A DNA stretch of 9,041 nucleotides from Rhodospirillaceae bacterium UBA4479 (GTDB lineage Bacteria > Pseudomonadota > Alphaproteobacteria > Rhodospirillales > Casp-alpha2), in contig DGNZ01000156.1 of NCBI GenBank assembly GCA_002389175.1, forward strand, positions 1 through 9,041, in the 5' to 3' direction. Positions 1 through 7,222 of this stretch are shown one piece after another; positions within the stretch are counted from its first letter, which is position 1; each line of letters starts with the position of its first letter. The notes beneath the pieces are model-generated. The model was not told where the DNA came from. It was given only the letters and a program-made list of their open reading frames with translations, and made no database searches. A program made the position numbers and the translations under genes.

Positions 1-1
1 A

Positions 2-40
2 GGGTTGACGGCGCTGAAGCTGTTCGGACTCAAACGGTAA
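2..40 (+). CDS. C-terminal end of an upstream gene (partial)
   Basis: Read from base 2, the frame gives GLTALKLFGLKR followed by TAA at 38-40. The stop lies 15 bases before the ATG of the next gene, and that gene's G-rich ribosome site falls in the gap, which is typical operon spacing. The fragment is too short to assign to a family. Another frame is also open across the window edge, but it runs far into the reductase gene and looks like its shadow. The call rests mainly on spacing. Confidence 0.35.
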   Translation, partial: GLTALKLFGLKR

Positions 41-55
41 AATGGGGGGCGGCAT

Positions 56-925
56 ATGAAAGTTGGCATAATCGGCCTTGGTATCATGGGCAGTGCGTAC
101 GCGGCCAACCTGCTGAAGGCGGGGCTCGATGTTCTCGGGGTCGATCCTGCGATAGAGGGGCGCACCCAACTTGAAGCGGCGGGCGGCACGACGTACGAGG
201 TGGTCGGACCTTGGGTTGCCGAGTGTGATCTCATCATTATCTCCGTCGCCTCGCCCAAGGTACTATCGTCCGTATGCTGGCACCTGATGAAGTATCTAAA
301 GCCAGGTCAGGTCGTGATGGAAACCGGAACGTTTGCGATGGCCGACAAACTTGCAGCGCGCGAGGCCATTGAAGTGGGTGGTGCAATCCTGCTTGATGCA
401 CCAGTGAGTGGGACTGGTATTCAGGCCGCAATGGCTGATCTAGTGATCATGGCCTCTGGTCCGACAGATGCGATAGACCATGCAAGGCCGTTTATGGCCT
501 ACCTATGCCACACGATCATAGACGCGGGTGCCTTTGGGGCTGGCACAAAATTGAAGTTCATCGCCAACCACGCTGTCGCATTGCACAATTGCGCAGCAGC
601 CGAGACGTTGCATTATGCAGATTCGCTCGGGCTTGATCGTGACGTCGTTTATTCGCTTCTTTCCAAGGGTGCGGGTCAATCCAAAATGCTTGATTTGCGA
701 ATGCCTCTGATGATGTCGGGCAATTACACACCAGCAACGGCCCATATGGCTATGTTTGAAAAAGACCTTGCCATCATCGGAGCCGATATTCGCGCTCAAG
801 AGATCAGCACGCCAATGTTTGATGCAGTTTCAGATCTATATGAAAAAAGCTATTCGCTTGTGCCGATGGATTATGACACCGCCGCAATCTTTGAGGTCTA
901 TCGAAACACCAACGGCGAAACGTGA
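56..925 (+). CDS. NAD(P)-dependent oxidoreductase, 3-hydroxyisobutyrate dehydrogenase family
   Basis: A complete 289-residue cytosolic dehydrogenase of the beta-hydroxyacid dehydrogenase family, whose members interconvert 3-hydroxyacids and semialdehydes using NAD(H) or NADP(H). The N-terminal Rossmann domain starts with GLGIMG at residues 7-12. Asp30 at the end of the second beta strand suggests NAD rather than NADP, which is an inference. The family substrate loop DAPVSGT is at 114-120. The catalytic segment GAGTKLKFIAN is at 161-171, with Lys167 as the expected catalytic lysine and Asn171 beside it. The C-terminal helical domain keeps the KDL signature at 236-238. The length is normal and I see no damage. 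The start is supported by a GGGGGG ribosome site at 44-49. The permease gene follows with overlap or tight spacing, so the two are probably co-transcribed and the substrate may be what the permease imports. Which hydroxyacid is used cannot be told; tartronate semialdehyde or sulfolactaldehyde reductases are alternatives within the family. Confidence 0.9.
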   Translation: MKVGIIGLGIMGSAYAANLLKAGLDVLGVDPAIEGRTQLEAAGGTTYEVVGPWVAECDLIIISVASPKVLSSVCWHLMKYLKPGQVVMETGTFAMADKLAAREAIEVGGAILLDAPVSGTGIQAAMADLVIMASGPTDAIDHARPFMAYLCHTIIDAGAFGAGTKLKFIANHAVALHNCAAAETLHYADSLGLDRDVVYSLLSKGAGQSKMLDLRMPLMMSGNYTPATAHMAMFEKDLAIIGADIRAQEISTPMFDAVSDLYEKSYSLVPMDYDTAAIFEVYRNTNGET

Positions 926-2315
926 CCGCGCCTTGAGCGGCGACCTACCAAGGATAAGCATCGCGCAGGGCTTTGCGGCCACGATTGCCCTCATCTCCCT
1001 TGTATGTATCCTTACGACGTCCAACGCGTCTTTACAGGTTCTCGCAATTTCAATCTCTGGCATTTCTGCTTTTGCCACGCGCAGCCTTCCCGAAGCGACA
1101 ATAGCGTTGGTTATTTTTTTGGCATTCCTTGCAATCGGAGCCGCCCCACAAGACGTGATCTTCTCAGGATTTGCGACCAGCGGCTTTTGGCTTTTGGTGG
1201 GTGGTCTAGTCATCGGGGCTGCGATAACGTCTTCAGGTTTAGGCACACAGATTGCACGCCGCCTCTTTGCCTACACGGGTTGTTCTTACATCCGTGCGGT
1301 GTGGGTCTTGTCGCTTGGCGGGCTCGTTTTGGGGGCCTTGGTGCCATCAGCCATTCCGCGGGTTATCGTGATGATGCCCATCACATTGGCACTTACTGGC
1401 ACAATGGGCCTGCTCCCCGGCTCGCGAGGCCACACTGGTCTTTTGATGACTGGCGCGATGATGACGTTAGTTCCAACCTATGCCTTTCTCACAGCCAACC
1501 TTCCGACGATTATCGAGTTAGGAACCATTGACATACTATATGGAGAGCGCTTCACGTACGGGGCCTATTTTATCCAGAATGCTCCGATCAACGCGGTGCG
1601 TTTTGCCGTATTGCTGATGTTGCTTCTGACTTACGGTCGCACGGTAGTTTCGACCAACTCAGAACAAGAGGGTACAGAGCTGACAGAGCCGCTGACCTCT
1701 GGCCAAGTGCGGCTATCATGGCTTCTGATCTTAGCAATATTTTTTTGGGCGACCGATACATGGCACGGAATTGCGCCCGCGTGGATCACATTGGCTGCCG
1801 CTCTTGTTTTGTTATTGCCATCGGCAGGGATCTTTTCACCGCAGGCCATGAAAACCGAAATTGACTTTTCCATCGCATTTTTAATCGCTGCTGTCTTTTG
1901 CATCAGTGCTGTCATTACCGACATCGGTCTTGGTGCAAAAATTGCCAAATTTATTGTCCCTGCCTTAGCCCTTGGACAAGGCAACAGCTTTTGGGACTTT
2001 ACGGCCGTCACAGCTTTTTCGACTGTCCTTTCCCATCTCACCATTGCCCCTGCGACTCCTGTGGTTTTGGCGCCATTAGTAGGGTCGATGAGTGACGCGA
2101 CGGGATGGTCAATCAACGCAGTCGCTATGGCCCACAATGTCGGTTTTTCCACAACTGCCCTGCCGTACCAATCACCACCTTTGCTGATCGGAATAGCGAT
2201 CGCACGCATTCCAGTTGGGGCCCTGACGCGACTATGCCTTGTGTCAGCGCTTGTAACCTCAGTGGTTGGCATTCCTTTGACGTGGGCTTGGTGGGTTTGG
2301 ATCGGGTTCATTTAG
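873..2315 (+). CDS. SLC13/DASS-family anion permease (copy 1)
   Basis: An inner-membrane secondary transporter of the divalent anion:Na+ symporter (SLC13/DASS) family, whose known members carry C4-dicarboxylates, citrate or sulfate. The protein is almost wholly hydrophobic, with many membrane segments, and is closely related along its full length to the second permease at 7219-8613. Shared blocks include AIGAAP...VIFSGF, GSRGH, NLPTII, APIN, DTWHGI-APAW and GIPLT. The start is uncertain. ATG 873 gives 480 residues and overlaps the reductase by 53 bases. TTG 933 gives 460 residues, matches the 464-residue paralogue better, and would avoid an N-terminus that is a shadow of the reductase. Neither has a good ribosome site. 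Where the CitT-like branch has PSNTAR, this protein has PSAIPR (158-163 from ATG 873), and the second SNT position reads like IAP (391-393). Substrate unknown; organic anion likely. Confidence 0.88.
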   Translation: MTPPQSLRSIETPTAKRDRALSGDLPRISIAQGFAATIALISLVCILTTSNASLQVLAISISGISAFATRSLPEATIALVIFLAFLAIGAAPQDVIFSGFATSGFWLLVGGLVIGAAITSSGLGTQIARRLFAYTGCSYIRAVWVLSLGGLVLGALVPSAIPRVIVMMPITLALTGTMGLLPGSRGHTGLLMTGAMMTLVPTYAFLTANLPTIIELGTIDILYGERFTYGAYFIQNAPINAVRFAVLLMLLLTYGRTVVSTNSEQEGTELTEPLTSGQVRLSWLLILAIFFWATDTWHGIAPAWITLAAALVLLLPSAGIFSPQAMKTEIDFSIAFLIAAVFCISAVITDIGLGAKIAKFIVPALALGQGNSFWDFTAVTAFSTVLSHLTIAPATPVVLAPLVGSMSDATGWSINAVAMAHNVGFSTTALPYQSPPLLIGIAIARIPVGALTRLCLVSALVTSVVGIPLTWAWWVWIGFI

Positions 2316-2399
2316 CCTTTTTGCAATCGCGGACTTGCCGCACGCCCGCAATTGTTATGAGTTTGTGGCTATGAACCACCGACGAAAAGATCTCACCCT

Positions 2400-3117
2400 A
2401 TGAGCGATCAGATCCTGTTCTGGATTGTGGCCTGCCATCGCCGCCTTCTTTGTTAGCAGCGCAAGGGCGGATGGCCCATGGTAGCAATCCTGAGCGTTCC
2501 AATCATGTCTTTGATCATGTCACCGATGCAGGGGGGGGGCGCCCTACTTCTGCCTATACATTTGGTTAGCGACGTTTATGGGGTCTGGAAATACCGGGAA
2601 TCCCATTCCATCCAAAACTTATTCATCCTGATCCCAGCCGCCGCAATCGGTGTATTCGCAGGCTGGCTGTTCGCTGGTGATACTGATGAAGATGTGGTGC
2701 GGATTATCATCGGCTGTGTCGGGCTGATATTCTTGGCAATGAGACAATGGGGCCGCTTGGGGGCAGCCGTGAGCCGCGCCCTGTAGACGTGCCTTTTGGA
2801 TTATTCTGGGGTAGCCTTTCCAAATTTACGAGTTTTGCGTCACACGCAGGTGGACCCGCGTTTCAGCTTTACGTTTTGCCTCAACAATTGCCGAAGATGA
2901 TGTTGCAGTCACGTCCACAGTCCTGTTGGCGCTCATCAGTTGGATGAAAGTACCGCCCTACATAGCGCTTGAATTGATCGACAGTAGTGACTGGCACATC
3001 GTTGCCATTTTGTCACCCGTGGCGATTTTTGGTGCTTGGTTTAGCTACCGAATGACCCGCCTCCTCCCACAAAACGTATTTTTAGTCGTGGTCGAAGTTG
3101 CGTTGTTCCTCATTTAA
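2400..3117 (+). pseudogene. TauE/SafE-family exporter, frameshifted
   Basis: Remains of a TauE/SafE-type membrane protein, a family of putative sulfite or organosulfur anion exporters of about 250 residues. Starting at ATG 2400 the homology runs through shifting frames. It begins MSDQILFWIVA, then changes frame near 2432 (AIAAFFVSSA) and returns near 2461 (KGGWPMVAILSVPIMSL, LLLPIHLVSDVYGVW). A third change near 2765-2785 leads to FGLFWGSLSKFTSFASHAGG and YVLPQQLPK. A fourth near 2900 leads to TSTVLLALISWMKVPPYIAL and the C-terminus at TAA 3117. The family order is complete: the lysine-glycine-glycine start, LLPI-x-VSD, FTSF-x-SHAGGP and YVLPQ are all present. Four frame changes mean no functional product. 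It lies 84 bases after the permease, so it was probably the third gene of that operon. Sequencing errors could explain some but probably not all of the shifts. Confidence 0.85.
2531..2539 (+). repeat. G9 homopolymer in the exporter pseudogene
   Basis: A run of nine G bases inside the exporter remnant, read as Gly-Gly-Gly after MSPMQ. The reading frame is the same on both sides, so at its present length it is not one of the frame-breaking lesions. Such runs are slippage-prone in replication and in sequencing. Confidence 0.9.
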
Positions 3118-3328
3118 ATCAAATTGATCCGCGGCGCACTAAACGGCTGACAAGGGATTTTGATTGATCATTGTCATAAGCCACAACTCCGAAGGTCGTG
3201 GCAATGAACATGCAAGAACCAACGGCATGGGCAAAGCTGCTCTTACCCGATAACCAGAATTTGCCACCACCATTTTTACCCCTAAAGGGGCCTCTATTCA
3301 CACACGAATTAGCGATAACATTGGGGTG

Positions 3329-3344
3329 TTTGCGCTACCGCAAA
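3329..3344. promoter_or_regulatory. Palindrome TTTGCG-N4-CGCAAA upstream of pckA
   Basis: A perfect 6+6 inverted repeat with a four-base spacer (CTAC), 69 bases before the pckA start. It lies in the only sizeable non-coding gap (3118-3413), in which I see no small gene, RNA or clear sigma-70 promoter. The symmetry and position suit a repressor or activator operator for pckA. There is no T-run, so it is not a terminator. Which regulator binds is unknown; LacI-type and short-chain-fatty-acid regulators are possibilities only. Confidence 0.45.
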
Positions 3345-3400
3345 AATTGTGGCTGTTCTTGAAAAGGTGACTGCGCTAAGCACGTCTAAATTCTCCGAGT

Positions 3401-3406
3401 GAAGGA
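3401..3406 (+). promoter_or_regulatory. Ribosome binding site GAAGGA of pckA
   Basis: GAAGGA lies seven bases before ATG 3414. It decides the start in favour of that ATG over the in-frame GTG at 3399, which would itself overlap the site and give an N-terminus five residues longer. Confidence 0.75.
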
Positions 3407-3413
3407 AAAATCG

Positions 3414-5012
3414 ATGGACCACGGCCTTTTGAAATCTTCAATGACATTGGCAGAGCAAGGGTACGTTGACCTTGGTGCAGTTTACTACAACGCGACGGAA
3501 GCCGACCTTGTGGCCCACGCCATTCGTCGCAACGAAGGCCAACTGGGCAAGGGTGGGACGCTGATTGTCAATACCGGAAAGTTCACGGGGCGATCGCCTA
3601 AGGATAAACATATTGTTGTCTCTGACATGTCAGAAGACATAATTTGGTGGGATGCAAACGCGCGCATGACCCCCGATGCCTTCGACCGCCTTCATGCTGA
3701 TATGCGTGCACATATGGTTGGCAAAGACTACTTTGTGCAAGATCTGTTTGCCGGGGCTGATCAGCGCTACCAGATTGGCATGCGGGTTATATCAGAATTA
3801 GCATGGCACAATCTCTTCATCCGACACATGTTGATCCGTCCAAATGCCAGTCAGCTCGATGGCTTCATGGCAGACTACACATTGGTCAACTGTCCCAGTT
3901 TTTTTGCCGACCCAGAGCGGCATGGATGCCGATCAGAAACAGTGATCGCCTTCAACATAGAACAGAAGTTGATCTTGGTTGCTGGCACGAAATACGCCGG
4001 TGAGAACAAGAAAGCTGTTTTCACACTGTTGAATTATCTGCTGCCAGAAAAGGGCGTCATGCCAATGCATTGCTCGGCAAATCATGCATTGGACAATCCT
4101 GCCGATACAGCAGTGTTTTTTGGGCTCTCCGGAACCGGTAAAACCACACTTTCGGCTGATCCACGGCGCACCTTGATCGGAGACGACGAACATGGGTGGT
4201 CCGATAGCGGGTCTTTCAATTTTGAGGGCGGCTGCTACGCTAAGACTATCAATCTTTCAGCCGAAGCCGAGCCTGAAATTTTTGCAACCACCACCATGTT
4301 CTCGACCGTTATTGAAAACATGGTTTGTGACCCTCGGACGCGCGAACTTGACTACACTGATGATAGCTACACGGCGAACATGCGCGCAGCATATCCGCTA
4401 GATTTTATCTCAAACGCCTCTCGTAGTGGGTTGGGCGGGCATCCAAAGAATATCATCATGCTGACTTGTGATGCCTTCGGCGTGCTGCCTCCGATTGCGC
4501 GACTTACCCCTGCCCTGGCCATGTATCATTTCTTGTCCGGCTTCACATCAAAGGTCGCTGGTACAGAACGCGGCGTGACGGAACCAGAGCCGACGTTCTC
4601 TACCTGTTTTGGAGCACCGTTTTTGCCACGCCGCCCTGAAGTCTATGGCAAACTTCTGCGCGACAAGATCGCACAGCATGGCGCCACGTGCTGGCTGGTA
4701 AATACTGGCTGGACTGGCGGCGCGTATGGAACCGGGAATCGTATACCTATTTCTGCGACACGTGCTTTGCTGTCGTCCGTATTGGACGGTCCCCCGGACT
4801 ATAGCTCTTTTCGCATCGATCCTAATTTTGGATTTGAGGTGCCTTTAGACGTTTCAGGCGTAGACAGTCAACTGCTTGATCCGCGTCGGACATGGCTAGA
4901 TGTTGCAGCATATGATGTTGCCGCTAGAAAATTGGTGAATATGTTTGCCAGCAATTTTGAGCAGTACCACGCCCATGTTGACAAGGATGTCTTAGCGATC
5001 GCCATTAGTTAG
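3414..5012 (+). CDS. pckA: Phosphoenolpyruvate carboxykinase (ATP)
   Basis: A cytosolic enzyme that converts oxaloacetate and ATP to phosphoenolpyruvate, CO2 and ADP, the entry step of gluconeogenesis from C4 acids. The protein has 532 residues, normal for bacterial ATP-type PEPCK. The oxaloacetate-binding segment TGRSPKDK is at 58-65, with Arg60. GTKYAGENKK at 191-200 and MHCSAN at 218-223 hold the expected active-site Tyr, Lys and metal-binding His219. The Walker-A-like loop GLSGTGKTTLS is at 237-247, and LIGDDEHGW at 254-262 carries the metal Asp residues. The PEPCK-specific FNFEGGCYAKT is at 268-278. DAFGVLPP (353-360), HFLSGFTSKVAGTERG (372-387) and LVNTGWTGG (428-436) complete the signature. 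No key residue is missing. It stands alone between an exporter pseudogene and a convergent molybdoenzyme pseudogene whose stop is 32 bases downstream. In many alphaproteobacteria pckA lies beside chvI/chvG; that context is absent here. Confidence 0.97.
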   Translation: MDHGLLKSSMTLAEQGYVDLGAVYYNATEADLVAHAIRRNEGQLGKGGTLIVNTGKFTGRSPKDKHIVVSDMSEDIIWWDANARMTPDAFDRLHADMRAHMVGKDYFVQDLFAGADQRYQIGMRVISELAWHNLFIRHMLIRPNASQLDGFMADYTLVNCPSFFADPERHGCRSETVIAFNIEQKLILVAGTKYAGENKKAVFTLLNYLLPEKGVMPMHCSANHALDNPADTAVFFGLSGTGKTTLSADPRRTLIGDDEHGWSDSGSFNFEGGCYAKTINLSAEAEPEIFATTTMFSTVIENMVCDPRTRELDYTDDSYTANMRAAYPLDFISNASRSGLGGHPKNIIMLTCDAFGVLPPIARLTPALAMYHFLSGFTSKVAGTERGVTEPEPTFSTCFGAPFLPRRPEVYGKLLRDKIAQHGATCWLVNTGWTGGAYGTGNRIPISATRALLSSVLDGPPDYSSFRIDPNFGFEVPLDVSGVDSQLLDPRRTWLDVAAYDVAARKLVNMFASNFEQYHAHVDKDVLAIAIS

Positions 5013-5044
5013 TAGAAACGCAGGTATTGGTTCGGCCGCAAGCG

Positions 5045-6785
5045 TTAGCTGAGTAACGCCACGAACGCATGCCGGCTCAGCGGCAATCGATCAGTAACAA
5101 CACCCAACACGTGGCGCACAGTATTCACCACCGCGGCACCTGCCGGGCCTGATGAAATTTCACCGGCCCCCAGCGGTGGGGCGTCTTGCGGTCCGATCAG
5201 GCGAGTCTGCATGCATGGCACCTCAGAGAACTTTAGGATTGGATAATCATCCCAGTTCTGCGTCAGGTTCTGACCACCTGCAAAGCTGATTTCTTCTTTC
5301 AGCGACCAAGATATCGCCTGAGTAAACGCCCCAAGGCCACGCATCGCAACAGTTCGATACGGAACATAGGCGGGTCGCTGGCGTACGACCTGCACGGCCG
5401 AGATTGCATACCCCGGGACAGCATTTCGATCCGCCCCACCTTGGGGTTGCTGCGCATCGTTGCCCGGCGCCATTGGCATGGGTTTTGAAATGAACTGCTG
5501 GGCGCGCAAATTCAGCTCGTTCAAACCGGCGGGACGGGTGGAATGCGGCGAGCTTGTGACCAACGCATCATAAGCCACGATGCGCCCGTTTACGTCCAAT
5601 AGCGCGGTCATCTTGGTCTTCATCGCTGGGTTCAATGGCGCATGTAGGGGTTCATCCTGCCGCTGCCAAAGGCTGCGCACCGGTCGGCCCGTACTACGCG
5701 CCATAAGTGCCGCATCAAGTGCAACATCACTGGAACCGCTATGCCCATAGAATCCGGCGCCCGGCACAAAGATCACTGTGATCTTATCGCGTGAATAGTT
5801 CAGAACATGCGCTAGAGAGTCTTTTAAGGCAAAACGTTCTGGCTATGGGCCCAGACAGTAAGAACATCGCCCTTCCACTGCGCCACTGCGCAAGACGGGC
5901 CGATAGATCCATGATTAAGCGCAGGTTTGGTTACGGTGACACTGAGCTCGGTTACACCCGCGTCCAGCATGTCACTGTCATATAAGGTTTCGCTTTCTGC
6001 GATTTAACCATCCAACCCGTCAATCGGATGAATATCCGATGCAGGTTTGAAATCCTAGCCTATCAAATCCGCCAGCCGCCGCACTTCGGACAGCGCAGTG
6101 TATTCTTATTGGATAAGATGGCCAAGTACTGCCCATCTCGGACGAGCTCGGTATCGTCTTGCAGGTCGATGCTGGAAAGATCACCCATCGGCCCATTCAG
6201 TGCAAATCACTAGATAACGCGGCCATGCCACATGCCGTCAAGCGTCATATCATGCAACCAGAGCCCATCCGTCAGACGCGCTGCCAAATCTACACGAGGT
6301 ACGAATGATCCTATTAATATACGCTCCGATGCTGCCTTGGGCGCGGCGTACTCGATCGCTGGAACGTCCAGGTTCACGTCCTTGCAAAGGTTGGCATAAC
6401 TCAACCTTGTCTCGAGACCGTCCTTAACGATCTCTCCCTCGTGGACGGAGAGCCCTTCGACGGTTGTTTGTAACAACTCCGCCGCATGATTCAGCATTAA
6501 CGCACAAGCGGCTGAGGCTACAAGGCGTATCGATTGACCCCCAAAGGTAACAGACAAGCTGCCAACGGTCGGACCTTCGGCTGGGCATAGATCGGTGTGG
6601 CCTGGCGTCAAGCGGATGGCATCGACCGTTACGTCCAATTCATCCGCGGCAATCTGGGTCAGAACTATGCTGATCTGCTGTCCCAATTCGACCCGTTCTG
6701 AAAAAACGTTGACTGCACCGTCTGGTGCAAACGACAGCCATTGGCTGATCAGCGGAAAGGTCTTTATCGGGGGTGGGAAGTTTAC
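5045..6785 (-). pseudogene. Molybdopterin large subunit (isoquinoline 1-oxidoreductase beta-like), degraded
   Basis: Remains of a xanthine-oxidase-family molybdenum hydroxylase large subunit. From the 5' end (right), homology runs LISQWLSFAPDGAVNVF, ERVELGQ and PRVDLAARLTDG to HGRVI. Two stops then follow in frame (TAG 6212-6210, TGA 6209-6207). The frame continues through SSIDLQDDTELVRDG and shifts near 6106. It goes on through EYTALSEVRRLADLIG, with stops at 6057-6055 and 6006-6004, then GSIGPSCAVAQWKGDVLTVW, and shifts again near 5826 into GAGFYGHSGSSDVALDAALM. At about 5321-5332 RGLGAF joins directly to TQAISWSLKEE, which in relatives lies well over 100 residues further on, so an internal in-frame deletion is likely. 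The C-terminal PPLGAGE with the expected catalytic Glu survives. The ELGQG motif reads ELGQQ. The start is lost; GTA at 6785-6783 overlaps the small-subunit stop and may once have been GTG. Clearly dead. Confidence 0.88.
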
Positions 6786-7222
6786 GGCGCGACCTCTGCG
6801 ATGGCCGCCATGATCCGCCCGTGCGCGCCACATCGACAAAGGTTTTCGTCCAGCGCCTTACGGATATCGTCAGCTGATTTTCCTTGGTCTATCAAGGCTG
6901 CAGTGCAGGTCAATATGCCGGGCAGGCACTAGCCGCATTGCCCTGCCTGATTGCGAATAAGCGCAGCGGCCAATTGATGATCAAGCACACCTTCGACCGT
7001 GCCAACGTTTTTACGTTCCAAAGTCGATATCGGCAGGTTGCAAGAGGTGACGGGCGTCCCATCAAGCGTCACAGTAAAGGCCCCGCAATGTCCTTCACCG
7101 CACCCAAGGCGCGTACCCTTTTTGTCAAGTGCTCCGTGCAATGCAAACAACAAGTACATAGACGACAGGTCTGTAGCCTCACATGGTTCTCCGTTCAGTA
7201 TAAAGGCAAAGGTGACGCTCAT
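6782..7222 (-). pseudogene. [2Fe-2S] small subunit of a molybdenum hydroxylase, nonsense-mutated
   Basis: The small iron-sulfur subunit that would pass electrons from the molybdenum centre of the downstream large subunit. The full frame is 146 codons, ATG 7222-7220 to TAA 6784-6782, broken by TAG at codon 98 (6931-6929). That codon sits in the second cluster motif QCG-stop-CLPG, where the family usually has Tyr. The plant-type ferredoxin domain reads GCGEGHCGAF: Cys41, Cys46 and Cys61 are present, but residue 49, normally the third Cys, is Phe (codon TTT, 7078-7076). The C-terminal domain keeps Cys96, Cys99 and NLCRCG (Cys129, Cys131). The start overlaps the permease stop as ATGA, with an AGGA ribosome site eight bases upstream. 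A truncated 97-residue product with a defective first cluster could still be made, but it should be inactive. Confidence 0.88.

Noticed and set aside
1004..1531. 175-codon + strand frame inside the first permease
   Set aside because: Rich in Cys, His, Arg and Trp with no family match; it is a shadow of the hydrophobic permease frame.
2531..2539. G9 tract as a phase-variation switch for the exporter
   Set aside because: The frame is correct through the tract and the gene has four other frame breaks, so slippage here could not restore it.
3279..3290. CCCC-TAAA-GGGG hairpin as a terminator
   Set aside because: Four base pairs without a following T-run; too weak to call.
3119..3301. 60-codon - strand open frame in the gap before pckA
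   Set aside because: No family resemblance, no ribosome site and unremarkable composition; the length is within chance for this gap.
5013..5044. Terminator between pckA and the convergent pseudogene
   Set aside because: Only a weak AACGC/GCGTT pairing with a loop of about 20 bases and no T-run.
5791..6213. Short + strand open frames opposite the molybdopterin pseudogene
   Set aside because: The - strand carries continuous, recognisable large-subunit homology across this stretch, so these are shadows.
6929..6931. In-frame TAG in the Fe-S subunit as a recoded (read-through or pyrrolysine) codon
   Set aside because: The downstream partner gene is full of unrelated stops and frameshifts, and a cluster cysteine is also lost, so ordinary pseudogene decay explains it.
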